A stretch of DNA of 64,000 nucleotides from Streptomyces leeuwenhoekii (GCF_001013905.1 NZ_LN831790.1:992001-1056000), one strand, 5' to 3'. Shown: positions 25,026 through 33,391, numbered from the stretch's first letter. Notes: a model not told the origin generated them from the letters alone. Translations and numbers: made by a program.

Positions 25026-25976
25026 TCAGGCCACCGGTGGCGTGCCGTGGGTGTGGAAGGACTCGATGGTCCTCAGGCCCCACGCCTGGCCCTTGGCGCG
25101 CTCGGCCTCGGTCCAGGTGATCAGCGGCCAGTCGGGGGCCAGCACCAGCCGGGTGAGCGGGTTGCACAGCTCGATGCGGTTGCCGCCCGGCTCGTAGACG
25201 TACAGGAAGAAGGTCTGCTGGATGGCGTGCTTGTGCGGGCCGGTCTCGATGAACACACCGGTGTCGATGGCGAGGTCGGCGGCGCGCAGGATGTCCTCGC
25301 GGGTGTCGGCCGCGAAGGCGATGTGGTGCAGGCGGCCCGAGGAGCCGGTCCAGTCCTCGGTGTAGACGACGTCGTAGGACTTGTCGGTGAACGTCAGCCA
25401 GCGGGCGGCGATCCTCCCGCTGTCCAGCCGGATCTGCTCGGTCGGCCGGGCGCCCAGGAGGTGTTCCTGGAACTCGGCGTTGGCGAGCACGTCGGCGGCG
25501 AGGAAGTTGACGTGGTCCAGACGGCGCACTCCCACGCCCCGGTTGGGTTTGGCCTGCGGCTGGTTCTTCAGCGCGGGCCGCAGTTCGTCGGGTGCCCGGT
25601 AGTGCTCGCTCTCCCAGTACAGGGCGTGCTCGTGACCGTCGGGGTCGGTGGTGACGTAGAGCTTGCCGATGCCCGGCTCGTCCTCGACCCACCGGCCCGC
25701 GCGGCCCGCCTCCTCCAGGGCCGCCACGCGGCGCTGGAGGGCCTCCTCGCTGGAGGTGCGCAGGGCGAGCCGGCCCAGGCCGGGTTCGGCGCGGGCGGTG
25801 AGCACCAGGCTGTGGTGCTCGTAGTCGTCGTAGGTGCGCAGGTGGACGCTGTCGCCCTGGCTGCCGTTGACGGTCAGGCCCAGGTAGTCGGTGAAGAAGG
25901 CGACCGACGCGTCCAGGTCGGGCGTGAACAACTGGGCGTGGCCGATGTGGGCGATGTCACCGAGTGGCGGAGTCAT
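25026..25976 (-). CDS. Type I extradiol (catechol 2,3-dioxygenase-like) ring-cleavage dioxygenase
   Basis: A 316-residue two-module VOC dioxygenase. The active module shows all non-haem iron ligands of XylE-type enzymes: His155 in LDHVNFLAADV, the His217/His218 pair in RLHHIAFAAD, and Glu269 in GGNRIELCNP, with Tyr261 before it. The N-terminal module (HIGHAQLFTPDLDASVAFFT) is structural. It would cleave a catecholic ring next to the diol using Fe(II) and O2. It is the last gene of the galB-galC-galD-like operon, overlapping galD by 20 bases, which predicts a carboxylated catechol (gallate or protocatechuate) or a downstream triol as substrate. Typical gallate dioxygenases belong to a different family. 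Confidence 0.88.
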   Translation of the reverse strand: MTPPLGDIAHIGHAQLFTPDLDASVAFFTDYLGLTVNGSQGDSVHLRTYDDYEHHSLVLTARAEPGLGRLALRTSSEEALQRRVAALEEAGRAGRWVEDEPGIGKLYVTTDPDGHEHALYWESEHYRAPDELRPALKNQPQAKPNRGVGVRRLDHVNFLAADVLANAEFQEHLLGARPTEQIRLDSGRIAARWLTFTDKSYDVVYTEDWTGSSGRLHHIAFAADTREDILRAADLAIDTGVFIETGPHKHAIQQTFFLYVYEPGGNRIELCNPLTRLVLAPDWPLITWTEAERAKGQAWGLRTIESFHTHGTPPVA

Positions 25977-27084
25977 CGTTGTCTCCAGAGGGTTGTGCGG
26001 GGGTCGGCGCCGTCCCGGCCGACCGGGGGAAGACGGTGCCGTCGAAGATCTTCCGTGCGGTGCGCACGACGGCGGTGCGGCGCACGGTGGGCGGGGTGTC
26101 GCCGGGTCCGGGGTCGACGGAGGTCTCCACCTCCAGGAACCCGGTGGGGTGTTCGACGCGGACGCGGTCGCCGGGTGCGGGGAGCCGGGCGATCCCCTCC
26201 CCCACCCCTCGGGGGACGAGCAGCCCGGCCGCCACGCTCGCGGCTCCCAGGACGCCGATGGAGGTGTGGCAGCGCACCGGGATGAAGGTGCGGGTGGTGA
26301 CCGCGCCGCCGTGCCGGGGCGGCGCGAGCAGGCTGAGTTTGGGGACGGTGGCGTGCTCGACGTCGCCGAGGCCCATCAGCCGGCCGGCCTCCAGGCGGAT
26401 CTCCCGCAGGCGGTCGGCCAGGGCCGTGTCCTCCTCAAGGTCCCGGGGGTCCTCGTAGCCGGTGACCTTCAGGGACCGGGCGGGGATCAGCACGGTCGGC
26501 ATCCCGTTGTCGACGCAGGTCACCTCCGTCCCGGCGGCGGTGTCCCGGGCCCTTCCGGTGGGCAGCAGGGGTCCGCTGCCGGGCGGGAACTCGATGACGA
26601 CCGCGGCGGCCGTGCCCGGCACGCCCGATATCTCCGCGGAGCCGGTGTAGTCGACGCGTCCGCCGGGGGTGGGGAAGGTCGCGACGGCGAGTTCCCCGGT
26701 GTTGCGCATGCGGATGCGTACGGAGGTCTCGCCGTCCCCGGCGGCCACCAGTCCGCGTTCGACGGCGAAGGGGCCGACCCCGGCGAGGATGTTTCCGCAG
26801 TTCTGGCGGTCGGTCACCTCCGGCCGCTCGAGGCCGACTTGCAGGAAGAGGTAGTCGACATCGGCCTCGGGGTCGGCCGAGGCGGAGACCACCGCGACCT
26901 TGCTGGTCAGCGGGTGGGCCCCGCCCAGGCCGTCGATCTGGCGCGGGTCGGGGCTGCCCATGATCCGCAGCAGCAGCCCGTCGCGGGCGGCCGGGTCGGC
27001 GGGCAGGTCCCCGGCCAGGAAGTAGGCGCCCTTGGAGGTGCCGCCGCGCATGAGCATGCAGCGCACCTCCGCGGGCCCGGTCAC
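25957..27084 (-). CDS. galD: 4-Oxalomesaconate tautomerase-like PrpF-family protein
   Basis: A 375-residue diaminopimelate-epimerase-fold enzyme of the PrpF/GalD family. It opens MTGPAEVRCMLMRGGTSKGA, the typical PrpF start, and has the paired active-site regions DRQNCGNILAGVGPFAVERG and VRCHTSIGVLGAASVAAG, each with one cysteine. GalD interconverts tautomers of 4-oxalomesaconate after ring cleavage of gallate. The genes for the hydratase and aldolase of the same pathway overlap or adjoin it, which supports GalD rather than PrpF (methylaconitate isomerase). It starts within the stop codon of the aldolase gene (ATGA overlap). Confidence 0.85.
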   Translation of the reverse strand: MTGPAEVRCMLMRGGTSKGAYFLAGDLPADPAARDGLLLRIMGSPDPRQIDGLGGAHPLTSKVAVVSASADPEADVDYLFLQVGLERPEVTDRQNCGNILAGVGPFAVERGLVAAGDGETSVRIRMRNTGELAVATFPTPGGRVDYTGSAEISGVPGTAAAVVIEFPPGSGPLLPTGRARDTAAGTEVTCVDNGMPTVLIPARSLKVTGYEDPRDLEEDTALADRLREIRLEAGRLMGLGDVEHATVPKLSLLAPPRHGGAVTTRTFIPVRCHTSIGVLGAASVAAGLLVPRGVGEGIARLPAPGDRVRVEHPTGFLEVETSVDPGPGDTPPTVRRTAVVRTARKIFDGTVFPRSAGTAPTPAQPSGDNDDSATR

Positions 27085-27791
27085 GGCCGCTCCCCGTCGC
27101 GGGTGTACGTCTCCCAGGTCTGGTACGTCACGCCCAGCTCCGCGAGCTTCTCGCGCAGCCCGTAGCGGTCCAGGCCCAGTTGGCCCTCGAGGAAGGCGGC
27201 GCGGGTGGCGGCCTCCTTGCGCTCGCGGGCCTCGGACGCCTCGGCGGCCTGCCGGGCCCGCTCGCGGGGGACGACCACCACGCCGTCGTCGTCGGCGAGG
27301 ACGACGTCACCGGGGCGGACGACCTGTCCGCCGATCACCACGGGGACGTTGACCGAGCCGCCGGTGGCCTTGACGGTGCCCTGCGCCGACACGGCGGCCG
27401 ACCAGACCGGGAAGCCCATGGCGCGCAGTTCGGCGGTGTCCCGGACGCCCGCGTCGATGACCAGTCCGCGCACGCCGCGCTGCTGGAGGGCGGTGGCGAA
27501 CAGCTCGCCGAACATGCCGTCGGTGGAGGGCGAGGTGGTGGTGACGACCAGGATGTCACCCTCGCCGCACTGCTCGACGGCGGCGTGGATCATGAGGTTG
27601 TCGCCGGGCCAGGACAGCACGGTCACCGCGGTGCCCGCGATCCGCGTGTCCTGCTGGACGGGGCGCAGCCGGCTGCCGAGCAGTCCGGTGCGGCCCATCG
27701 CCTCGTGCACGGTGGCGACGCCGTACCCGGCGAGCGCCTCGACGTCCTTCGGGTCGGCCTTCGGGGGCCCGGTGACGATCACGCCGCTCAT
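27081..27791 (-). CDS. galC: 4-Carboxy-4-hydroxy-2-oxoadipate aldolase/oxaloacetate decarboxylase (RraA-like)
   Basis: A 236-residue RraA-fold class II pyruvate aldolase. GYGVATVHEAMGRTGLLGSR, GDNLMIHAAVEQCGEGDILV and the active-site block VIDAGVRDTAELRAMGFPVW (Arg-Asp for pyruvate and metal binding), then GDVVLADDDGVVVVPRE, match LigK/GalC. It would split 4-carboxy-4-hydroxy-2-oxoadipate into pyruvate and oxaloacetate. The C-terminal extension ending TWETYTRDGERP is characteristic of the aldolase rather than the RNase E inhibitor. It overlaps its neighbours by four bases on both sides, giving tight translational coupling. Confidence 0.88.
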   Translation of the reverse strand: MSGVIVTGPPKADPKDVEALAGYGVATVHEAMGRTGLLGSRLRPVQQDTRIAGTAVTVLSWPGDNLMIHAAVEQCGEGDILVVTTTSPSTDGMFGELFATALQQRGVRGLVIDAGVRDTAELRAMGFPVWSAAVSAQGTVKATGGSVNVPVVIGGQVVRPGDVVLADDDGVVVVPRERARQAAEASEARERKEAATRAAFLEGQLGLDRYGLREKLAELGVTYQTWETYTRDGERP

Positions 27792-28579
27792 GCCAGCTCC
27801 TTGGCGACCTGCGGGTAGGGACGCATGTACGCCTCGGCCATGGTCTTGTGCGGCAGGCCCAGGTTGGGTCCGGCGTTGCGCTTGAGCTGGACGCCGCGGC
27901 GCACGGCGAGGTCGGTGTAGTAGTCCCACAGGTGCTGCTGGGCGGCGAGGCACTCCATCGCCTTGCGCTTGGTCTCCCACACCTCGGTGATGTCGAGCAG
28001 CACCTCGGGCCTGAAGCCGCTCATCTCGGGCTGGTGCGGCTCGAAGTAGAAGACGGGCGGGGCGCCGATGATCTCGCCGGGGCCGGGGTAGCCGATGGCC
28101 TGGGCGAGGACCCGGGCCTCCAGGGCCATGCGGTTGGCGGCCGGGTGGTCGCCGTTGTACGGATCCTCGGTGGGGTGGGTGAGCACCACGTCGGGCTGGG
28201 TCTCGCGGTAGACGGCGACGAGCCGGTCGGTCAGCTCGGCGGTGGGGATCAGCGGGTAGTCGCCCGCGTCGAAGAAGCGGACCTCGGCGCCCAGCGTGGC
28301 GGCGGCCTTCTCGGCCTCCTCCCGGCGGATCGCCTTGATCTCCTCCAGCTTCCTGCCCTCCCGCCAGGCCCTGGCGGACTCGCCGCGCTCGCCGAAGGTC
28401 AGGCACGCGATGGTCACCTTCTCCCCGCGCGCCGCGGCCAGGGCGATGGCTCCGCCCGCCCGCCACACGAAGTCCCCCGCGTGCGCGGTGACCACGAGGG
28501 TGGACCGCGGGGGTGTCGGGGGTTCCGCCTGGTCGAGCGAGGCCGAGGGCCCGGGAGCGGGCGCGTTGCCGTACGTCAT
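27788..28579 (-). CDS. galB: 4-Oxalomesaconate hydratase (PIG-L/LmbE fold)
   Basis: A 263-residue zinc enzyme. The PIG-L metal motif AHPDD is replaced by VVTAHAGDFVWRAGGAIALA, close to the form I recall for GalB hydratases. The second metal region is VLTHPTEDPYNGDHPAANRM. GalB adds water to 4-oxalomesaconate to give 4-carboxy-4-hydroxy-2-oxoadipate. I chose the ATG at 28579, preceded by AAGGAG, over a longer frame of low-complexity sequence. It is the first gene of the operon galB-galC-galD-dioxygenase, with ATGA overlap to galC, and lies downstream of the gntR gene on the same strand. Confidence 0.9.
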   Translation of the reverse strand: MTYGNAPAPGPSASLDQAEPPTPPRSTLVVTAHAGDFVWRAGGAIALAAARGEKVTIACLTFGERGESARAWREGRKLEEIKAIRREEAEKAAATLGAEVRFFDAGDYPLIPTAELTDRLVAVYRETQPDVVLTHPTEDPYNGDHPAANRMALEARVLAQAIGYPGPGEIIGAPPVFYFEPHQPEMSGFRPEVLLDITEVWETKRKAMECLAAQQHLWDYYTDLAVRRGVQLKRNAGPNLGLPHKTMAEAYMRPYPQVAKELA

Positions 28580-28801
28580 GCTCAGATCTCCTTGAGGGGA
28601 CAGGTCGGCGCCCACCTCCTGCGCGATCGGGGCACACGGCACACCGCTTGGGTGCGCGGGCCGCGCTCGTGGGTCCCGGCCGTACGGGCCCTGGCGCGGG
28701 CCGTCGGGGCGGGCCGCTCGCGCGGCGCACCGGCTCCGTGGCACGGGGCGCGTCGGTCCGGTGGCATCCGTGCACCGGGCCGGCCCCGCCGGTACGCCGG
28801 C

Positions 28802-29452
28802 TCAGTCGCGCAGCGCCTCGATCACGCAGGTGAGGTGGGCGCGGACGGCCGCTTCGGCCGCCTGCGGGTCCCTGGCCCTGATCGCCTCGATCATGGCCAG
28901 GTGCTCGTTCAGGGATTGCTGGGGACGCCCGGGGCGCAGCGCCAACTGGAAGCGGTGGCGCACCAGTTGGGCGTTGAGCCGTTCCAGCAGCTCCACGGCC
29001 GTCCGCTGGCCGGAGAACTCCCGGATCCGGGTGTGCAGTTCGTGGTTGAGGTCGGAGTAGGTCAACGGCTCGCCGCCGGCCACCGCCTTGCCCATCGCCT
29101 CGCCCAGTGCGGTCAGTTCGTCCAGTTGCTCGTCGCTGGCCGCGACGGCCGCCTTGGCCGCGCACAGCCCTTCGAGGACCATGCGGCACTCGGTGATGGC
29201 GACCGCTTCCTCCACGGTCACCACCCGCACCCGCGAGCCGCGGTTGCGGATCCGCTCGACCAGACCCTGCGCCTCCAGATCGATCAGCGCGGCCCGGATG
29301 CTGGCCCGTGTCACACCGAACTGCTCGGCGAGCTCGTTCTCCACCAGCCGCTGGGCCGGCGCCATCTCGCCGCGCAGGATCGCCTGCCGCAACTGCGCGA
29401 GCGCATGCTGCTTGGCCTGCTCTCCGGTGCTCGGACGGGCTTGTTCCGGCAT
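28802..29452 (-). CDS. GntR family (FadR subfamily) regulator of the gal-like operon
   Basis: A 216-residue repressor. Residues 12-75 are the GntR winged helix (ALAQLRQAILRGEMAPAQRL, VENELAEQFGVTRASIRAAL, IDLEAQGLVERIRNRGSRVR). Residues 85-210 form the all-helical FCD ligand domain; Asp/His residues in TYSDLNHELHTRIREFSG and SLNEHLAMIEAIRARD fit the metal/carboxylate site. A GGGAGG site precedes the ATG at 29452. It lies immediately before galB on the same strand with a 220-base gap. The operator motif upstream recurs at the AAHS transporter promoter. A pathway acid is the likely inducer. Confidence 0.9.
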   Translation of the reverse strand: MPEQARPSTGEQAKQHALAQLRQAILRGEMAPAQRLVENELAEQFGVTRASIRAALIDLEAQGLVERIRNRGSRVRVVTVEEAVAITECRMVLEGLCAAKAAVAASDEQLDELTALGEAMGKAVAGGEPLTYSDLNHELHTRIREFSGQRTAVELLERLNAQLVRHRFQLALRPGRPQQSLNEHLAMIEAIRARDPQAAEAAVRAHLTCVIEALRD

Positions 29453-29502
29453 TCGTGCCCTCCCTGAGTGAGTGCCTGTCGAACGTAAATCTAGCCAAAC
29501 AA

Positions 29503-29516
29503 GATTGTCAACAATT
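29503..29516. promoter_or_regulatory. GntR operator candidate upstream of gntR
   Basis: GATTGTCAACAATT contains the inverted repeat ATTGT-CA-ACAAT (29504-29515), a FadR-type half-site arrangement in an AT-rich island between gntR and the divergent GNAT gene. Read on the minus strand it gives TTGTNNACAATCT, also present near 24,890. Confidence 0.6.
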
Positions 29517-29625
29517 TTGTTCGCCAAAATGCTTCCGCTCGCACCGGAGCGGACGGCGCTCGCCGCGCCGCCCGTGAGAAGATCACCCGGCGGTCCGCAC
29601 CCGTCGGACGACATGGAGGGCGATC

Positions 29626-30186
29626 ATGTACGCGATATCCCTGGGGGACGACGGTGCGGAGCTGCGCCCGCTGGAACCGTGGCGGGCCGAGGAGTTCCTG
29701 GCCCACATCGACCGGGGACGGGAGTACATCGGGCAGTACATCGCGCTGCCGGACGCCGTCACCGACCTCGAGTCCAGCCGCGCCTACCTCCGGTCGTACG
29801 CGGAGAAGGCGGCGGCCGGCACCGGGCGGATCGACGGCATCTGGACGGGCGGCGAACTCGTCGGCGGGGTGCTGTTCCGGACGATGGATCCGGGGCAGGG
29901 CACGGCGGAGGCGGGCTGCTGGCTGGAGCCGTCGGCGGTGGGCCGGGGGCTGGTGACGCGGGCGGCGCGCGCCCTCATCGACTGGGCCGTGCGGGAGCGG
30001 GGCGTCCACCGCGTGGAGTGGCAGGCGGCGGCGGCGAACCAGGCGAGCATCGCCGTGGCCCGGCGGCTCGGGATGCGCAAGGACGGCGTGCTGCGGGAGA
30101 GCTACCTGTACCGGGGCAAGCGGCACGACATCGAGATCTGGTCGGTGCTCGCCCCCGAATGGCGGGCGGCCGGGCACGGCTCCTGA
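29626..30186 (+). CDS. GNAT N-acetyltransferase, RimJ/RimL type
   Basis: A 186-residue acetyltransferase. AELRPLEPWRAEEFLAHIDR is the N-terminal strand-helix; GIWTGGELVGGVLF and AEAGCWLEPSAVGRGLVTRA contain the acetyl-CoA motif A (a GRGLVT variant of Q/RxxGxG/A), and NQASIAVARRLGMRKDGVLR is motif B, typical of enzymes acetylating N-terminal amino groups of proteins or small amines. GAGGGCGATC precedes the ATG. It is divergent from gntR but the link to the gal-like pathway is not obvious. Substrate unknown. Confidence 0.88.
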   Translation: MYAISLGDDGAELRPLEPWRAEEFLAHIDRGREYIGQYIALPDAVTDLESSRAYLRSYAEKAAAGTGRIDGIWTGGELVGGVLFRTMDPGQGTAEAGCWLEPSAVGRGLVTRAARALIDWAVRERGVHRVEWQAAAANQASIAVARRLGMRKDGVLRESYLYRGKRHDIEIWSVLAPEWRAAGHGS

Positions 30187-30329
30187 CGGCCGGCCCTCGC
30201 GCCCGCGGCACCCCCGCGCGCCGGGGACGTCCGCATGGGGGTCCCGGGGCCGTTCCCCGTTGACTCGGCGGCCGGGCCGCGCCCAGGGTGGGCGGGATGG
30301 CAGGTGAACCGGTCCGAAGGTGGGCTCTC

Positions 30330-31490
30330 ATGGTGGAAGCGCTCGGTGTCGCCGTCGTCGGGTTCGGCTGGATGGGCCGGGTGCACACCCGGGCCTACGC
30401 CCGGGTCCGGCACCACTACCCGCTGCTGCCCCTGCGCCCGGAGCTGGTGACCGTCGCCGAGGAGGTGCCGGAGCGGGCCGAGGAGGCCGCCGCGCAGTTC
30501 GGGTTCGCCTCGGCCACCCGCGACTGGCGTGAGGTGGCCGCCGATCCGCGGGTGCGGGCGGTCAGCGTCACCGCCCCGAACTTCCTGCACCGCGAGATCG
30601 GCGTGGCGATGGCCGAGGCCGGAAAGCACCTGTGGGTCGAGAAGCCGGTGGGCCTGACCGCGCGGGACGCCCGCGCGGTGGCCGACGCGGCCGCGCGGGC
30701 CGGCGTCCAGGGCGCCGTCGGCTTCAACTACCGGTCCGCGCCCGCGGTCGAGACGGCCCGGGAGCTCGTCGCGGCCGGGGAGATCGGCGCCGTGACGCAT
30801 GTGCGCATCCGCCTGTTCAGCGACTACGCCGCCCATCCGGAGTCCGCCCTGTCCTGGCGGTACGAGCGTGAGCGCGGCGGCAGCGGGGTGCTCGGCGACC
30901 TGGCCTCGCACGGCGCCGACCTGGCCCGGTTCCTGATCGGCCCCATCACGGCCGTGACCGCCGACACGGCCGTCTTCGTGCCCGAGCGGGCGCGCCCGGC
31001 CGCGGCCACCGCCGGCCACGCCCGGGCCCCGGGCGGTGCGCCCGGCCGGGTCGAGAACGAGGACTACGTCGGCTGCCTGCTCCGCTTCGCCTGCGGCGCG
31101 CGCGGCGTGCTGGAGGCCAGCCGGGTCGCGGTCGGCGAGCAGAACAGCTACGGCTTCGAGGTGCACGGCACCCGGGGCGCGGTGTCCTGGGACTTCCGCC
31201 GGATGAACGAACTGGGCGTCTGCCGCGGCACCGCCTACCAGGACCAGCCGGTCAGCACGGTCTTCGCCGGCCCCGCGGACGGCGAGTTCGCCGCCTTCCA
31301 GCCGGGTGCCGCCAACGCCATGGGCTACGACGACCTGAAGGTCATCGAGGCGTACCGCTTTCTGCGCTCCGTGGCGGAGGGGACCCCGCACGGGGCGACG
31401 CTGCGGGACGCCGTGCGCAGCGCGGTCGTGCTGGAGGCCATGGCGCGGTCGGCGCGGCACGGCACCTGGGTCACCGTGGAGGAGCCGTAG
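30330..31490 (+). CDS. Gfo/Idh/MocA family NAD(P)-dependent dehydrogenase
   Basis: A 386-residue oxidoreductase. The Rossmann strand LGVAVVGFGWMGRVHTRAYA carries GxGxxG; GKHLWVEKPVGLTARDARAV has the EKP motif with the catalytic lysine; GGSGVLGDLASHGADLARFL contributes the Asp/His pair. Such enzymes oxidise ring or chain polyols such as myo-inositol. Its position beside iolE-, iolB- and iolD-like genes supports an inositol or inosose dehydrogenase. A CHMS dehydrogenase (LigC type, same superfamily) in the aromatic pathway is an alternative. The start at 30330 avoids an upstream low-complexity extension. Confidence 0.88.
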   Translation: MVEALGVAVVGFGWMGRVHTRAYARVRHHYPLLPLRPELVTVAEEVPERAEEAAAQFGFASATRDWREVAADPRVRAVSVTAPNFLHREIGVAMAEAGKHLWVEKPVGLTARDARAVADAAARAGVQGAVGFNYRSAPAVETARELVAAGEIGAVTHVRIRLFSDYAAHPESALSWRYERERGGSGVLGDLASHGADLARFLIGPITAVTADTAVFVPERARPAAATAGHARAPGGAPGRVENEDYVGCLLRFACGARGVLEASRVAVGEQNSYGFEVHGTRGAVSWDFRRMNELGVCRGTAYQDQPVSTVFAGPADGEFAAFQPGAANAMGYDDLKVIEAYRFLRSVAEGTPHGATLRDAVRSAVVLEAMARSARHGTWVTVEEP

Positions 31491-31553
31491 GCGTGGTGCG
31501 CCCGTCCGTGCGCGGTCCCGCCGGGGCGGGGCCTCGCCGGCGCGCGGCGGCGG

Positions 31554-31967
31554 TCAGGCCGCCGGTTCGGTGATGTCGACCATCCAGGGGGTGCCGAAGC
31601 GGTCGGTGCACATGCCGAAGACGTCGCCCCACATCTGCCGCTCCAGCGGCACGGCCACCGCGCCGCCGGCCGACAGCCTCTCCCAGTAGCCGCGCAGTGC
31701 GGCGGCGTCGTCGCCGCTGAGGCTGACCGAGAAGGCGCCGCCCGGTGTGTGCGCGGTGCCGGGCGGGGCGTCGGCGCCCATCAGGGTGAGGCCGCCGGGG
31801 GCTTCCAGCATGCCGTGCATGATCTTGTCGGCGTCCGGGGTGTCCGGCTGCCCGAACTCCCCGTAGGTGCTGAGCGTCAGGGTGCCGCCGAAGACGTCCC
31901 GGTAGAACTCCATCGCCTCCCGGGCGTCGCCGTCGAAGCTGAGGTACGGATTGAGGCGCACGGCCAT
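31554..31967 (-). CDS. VOC/PhnB-like protein
   Basis: A 137-residue member of the PhnB branch of VOC proteins: LNPYLSFDGDAREAMEFYRD, VFGGTLTLSTYGEFGQ, KIMHGMLEAPGGLTLMGAD and the closing WGDVFGMCTDRFGTPWMVDI are the standard sequence of blocks. These proteins are often annotated as 3-demethylubiquinone methyltransferase-like but lack that activity; most are uncharacterised. It is transcribed against its neighbour dehydrogenase and not clearly part of either the inositol or aromatic unit. Confidence 0.85.
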   Translation of the reverse strand: MAVRLNPYLSFDGDAREAMEFYRDVFGGTLTLSTYGEFGQPDTPDADKIMHGMLEAPGGLTLMGADAPPGTAHTPGGAFSVSLSGDDAAALRGYWERLSAGGAVAVPLERQMWGDVFGMCTDRFGTPWMVDITEPAA

Positions 31968-32081
31968 GACAACCTCCCGTGACGGGACGAAGGGTCGGTG
32001 CTGTGCACGTTAGCGCCAGGCGCCGGTGACGGCCTGTCGAGCGGGGGTGGCAAGGCGGTTCCGGGCGCGCCGGCCGGTTCC

Positions 32082-32984
32082 TCAGGCGCCGCAGGAGCGC
32101 AGGAACCTGCGGGTGCGCACCGCGATGGGCAGGGGCTTGTCCGGCGGGCAGGGATACATGTCCTGCTCGACGATGGCGAAGAGGTCGACGCCCAGGTTCT
32201 GCGCGGCGGTCAGCACCGGGGCCAGGTCCGGCACCCCGGAGGGCGGTTCGCACATCACCCCGCGGCGCACGGCCGGCCCGAACGGGATGCCCTGGGCGCG
32301 CACCTCGGCGAGGATCTCGGGGTCGACCTGTTTGAGGTGCAGATAGCCGATGCGTTCGCCGTAGGTCTCGATCAGCTTGACGCTGTCGCCGCCGCAGTAG
32401 GCGTAGTGGCCGGTGTCCAGGCAGAGCCGGACCAGGCCGGGGTCGGTGGAGTCGAGGAAGCGTTCGACGTGCTCCTCGGTGTCCAGGTGGGTGTCGGCGT
32501 GCGGGTGGACGACGATGTCCAGGCCGTAGCTCTCCCTGACCCGGTGGCCGAGCCGCTCCATGCCCCGGGTCAGATGGGCCCACTGCTCACGCGTCAGCTC
32601 CGGCGGCTCCAGGAGTTCGGCGGTCTTGTCGTCGCGCCAGAAGGACGGGATGACGACGAGGTGCTCCGCGCCCATCGCCTGGGTGAGGGCCGCGACCCGG
32701 GCGACCTGCTCCCAGGTGCCGTCCCAGACGGCCGGGCCGCGGTGCAGCCCGGTGAAGACGGTGCCCGCCGACACCCGCAGGCCGCGCCGGCTCACCTCGT
32801 CGCCGAGCCGGGCGGGATCGGTCGGGAGGTAGCCGTACGGGCCGAGCTCGATCCAGGCGTAGCCGGCTTCGGCGACCTCGTCGAGGAAGCGGTCCCAGGG
32901 CACCTGCCGGGGGTCGTCGGGGAACCAGACGCCCCAGGAGTCGGGGGCGGAGCCGACGCGGATGCGGTCGAGGGCTGCGGGCAT
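32082..32984 (-). CDS. TIM-barrel sugar isomerase/epimerase (IolE/IolI-like)
   Basis: A 300-residue xylose-isomerase-like barrel. The start IRVGSAPDSWGVWFPDDPRQ is the form seen in inosose dehydratases/isomerases of actinobacterial inositol clusters. Metal-binding residues are spread as IELGPYGY, VHPHADTHLDTEEHV, CLDTGHYAYCGGD and YLHLKQVDP. It would dehydrate or isomerise inosose in myo-inositol breakdown. I start it at the ATG at 32984; the longer frame is low-complexity. It is transcribed leftward from the divergent promoter region at 33,264-33,326, opposite the aldolase-iolB-iolD operon. Confidence 0.85.
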   Translation of the reverse strand: MPAALDRIRVGSAPDSWGVWFPDDPRQVPWDRFLDEVAEAGYAWIELGPYGYLPTDPARLGDEVSRRGLRVSAGTVFTGLHRGPAVWDGTWEQVARVAALTQAMGAEHLVVIPSFWRDDKTAELLEPPELTREQWAHLTRGMERLGHRVRESYGLDIVVHPHADTHLDTEEHVERFLDSTDPGLVRLCLDTGHYAYCGGDSVKLIETYGERIGYLHLKQVDPEILAEVRAQGIPFGPAVRRGVMCEPPSGVPDLAPVLTAAQNLGVDLFAIVEQDMYPCPPDKPLPIAVRTRRFLRSCGA

Positions 32985-33263
32985 CTCAGGGCCTTTCTTC
33001 CAGCGGGGCGGGCGGGGCGCGGCCGGCTTCCGCTCGTGCCCGGAGGGCGGTTCGGCGGCCTCGGTGCCGCCGGTCCCGCCCCGTTCGTGCCTGAGGGCGG
33101 CGAGTTCGGCGCCGCCCGCCATGTGGTGGGTCAGTTCGTCGAGGGTGATCGCACCCCGGTGTGACGGGAGACGGGTCCCCGGGGGCCCGCCGGACGGCCC
33201 CCGGCGCGGTGGCCCCCGGGAACGGCTGGTGCGCTGGGTGGATACAAGTCCTCGGCGCGCCCA

Positions 33264-33326
33264 CTGTCAATAGTTTGTCCAGACATGGTTCTCGAAAGTC
33301 CGAATGTAAGTACAAACTATTGACAG
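33264..33326. promoter_or_regulatory. Divergent promoter region with a perfect 15-bp inverted repeat
   Basis: CTGTCAATAGTTTGT (33264-33278) and ACAAACTATTGACAG (33312-33326) are exact inverted repeats separated by 33 bp. Each arm ends in an outward-facing TTGACA -35 element; rightward, TACACC lies 17 bp further (33343-33348). The region separates the iolE-like gene from the aldolase-iolB-iolD operon. A repressor binding both arms could loop or block both promoters. Confidence 0.75.
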
Positions 33327-33391
33327 CGCCGCCGGTGCGGCCTACACCTGGGAGGCGGCAGGCCCCGCCCAGCCCGTGAGGAGCGTCGCGC

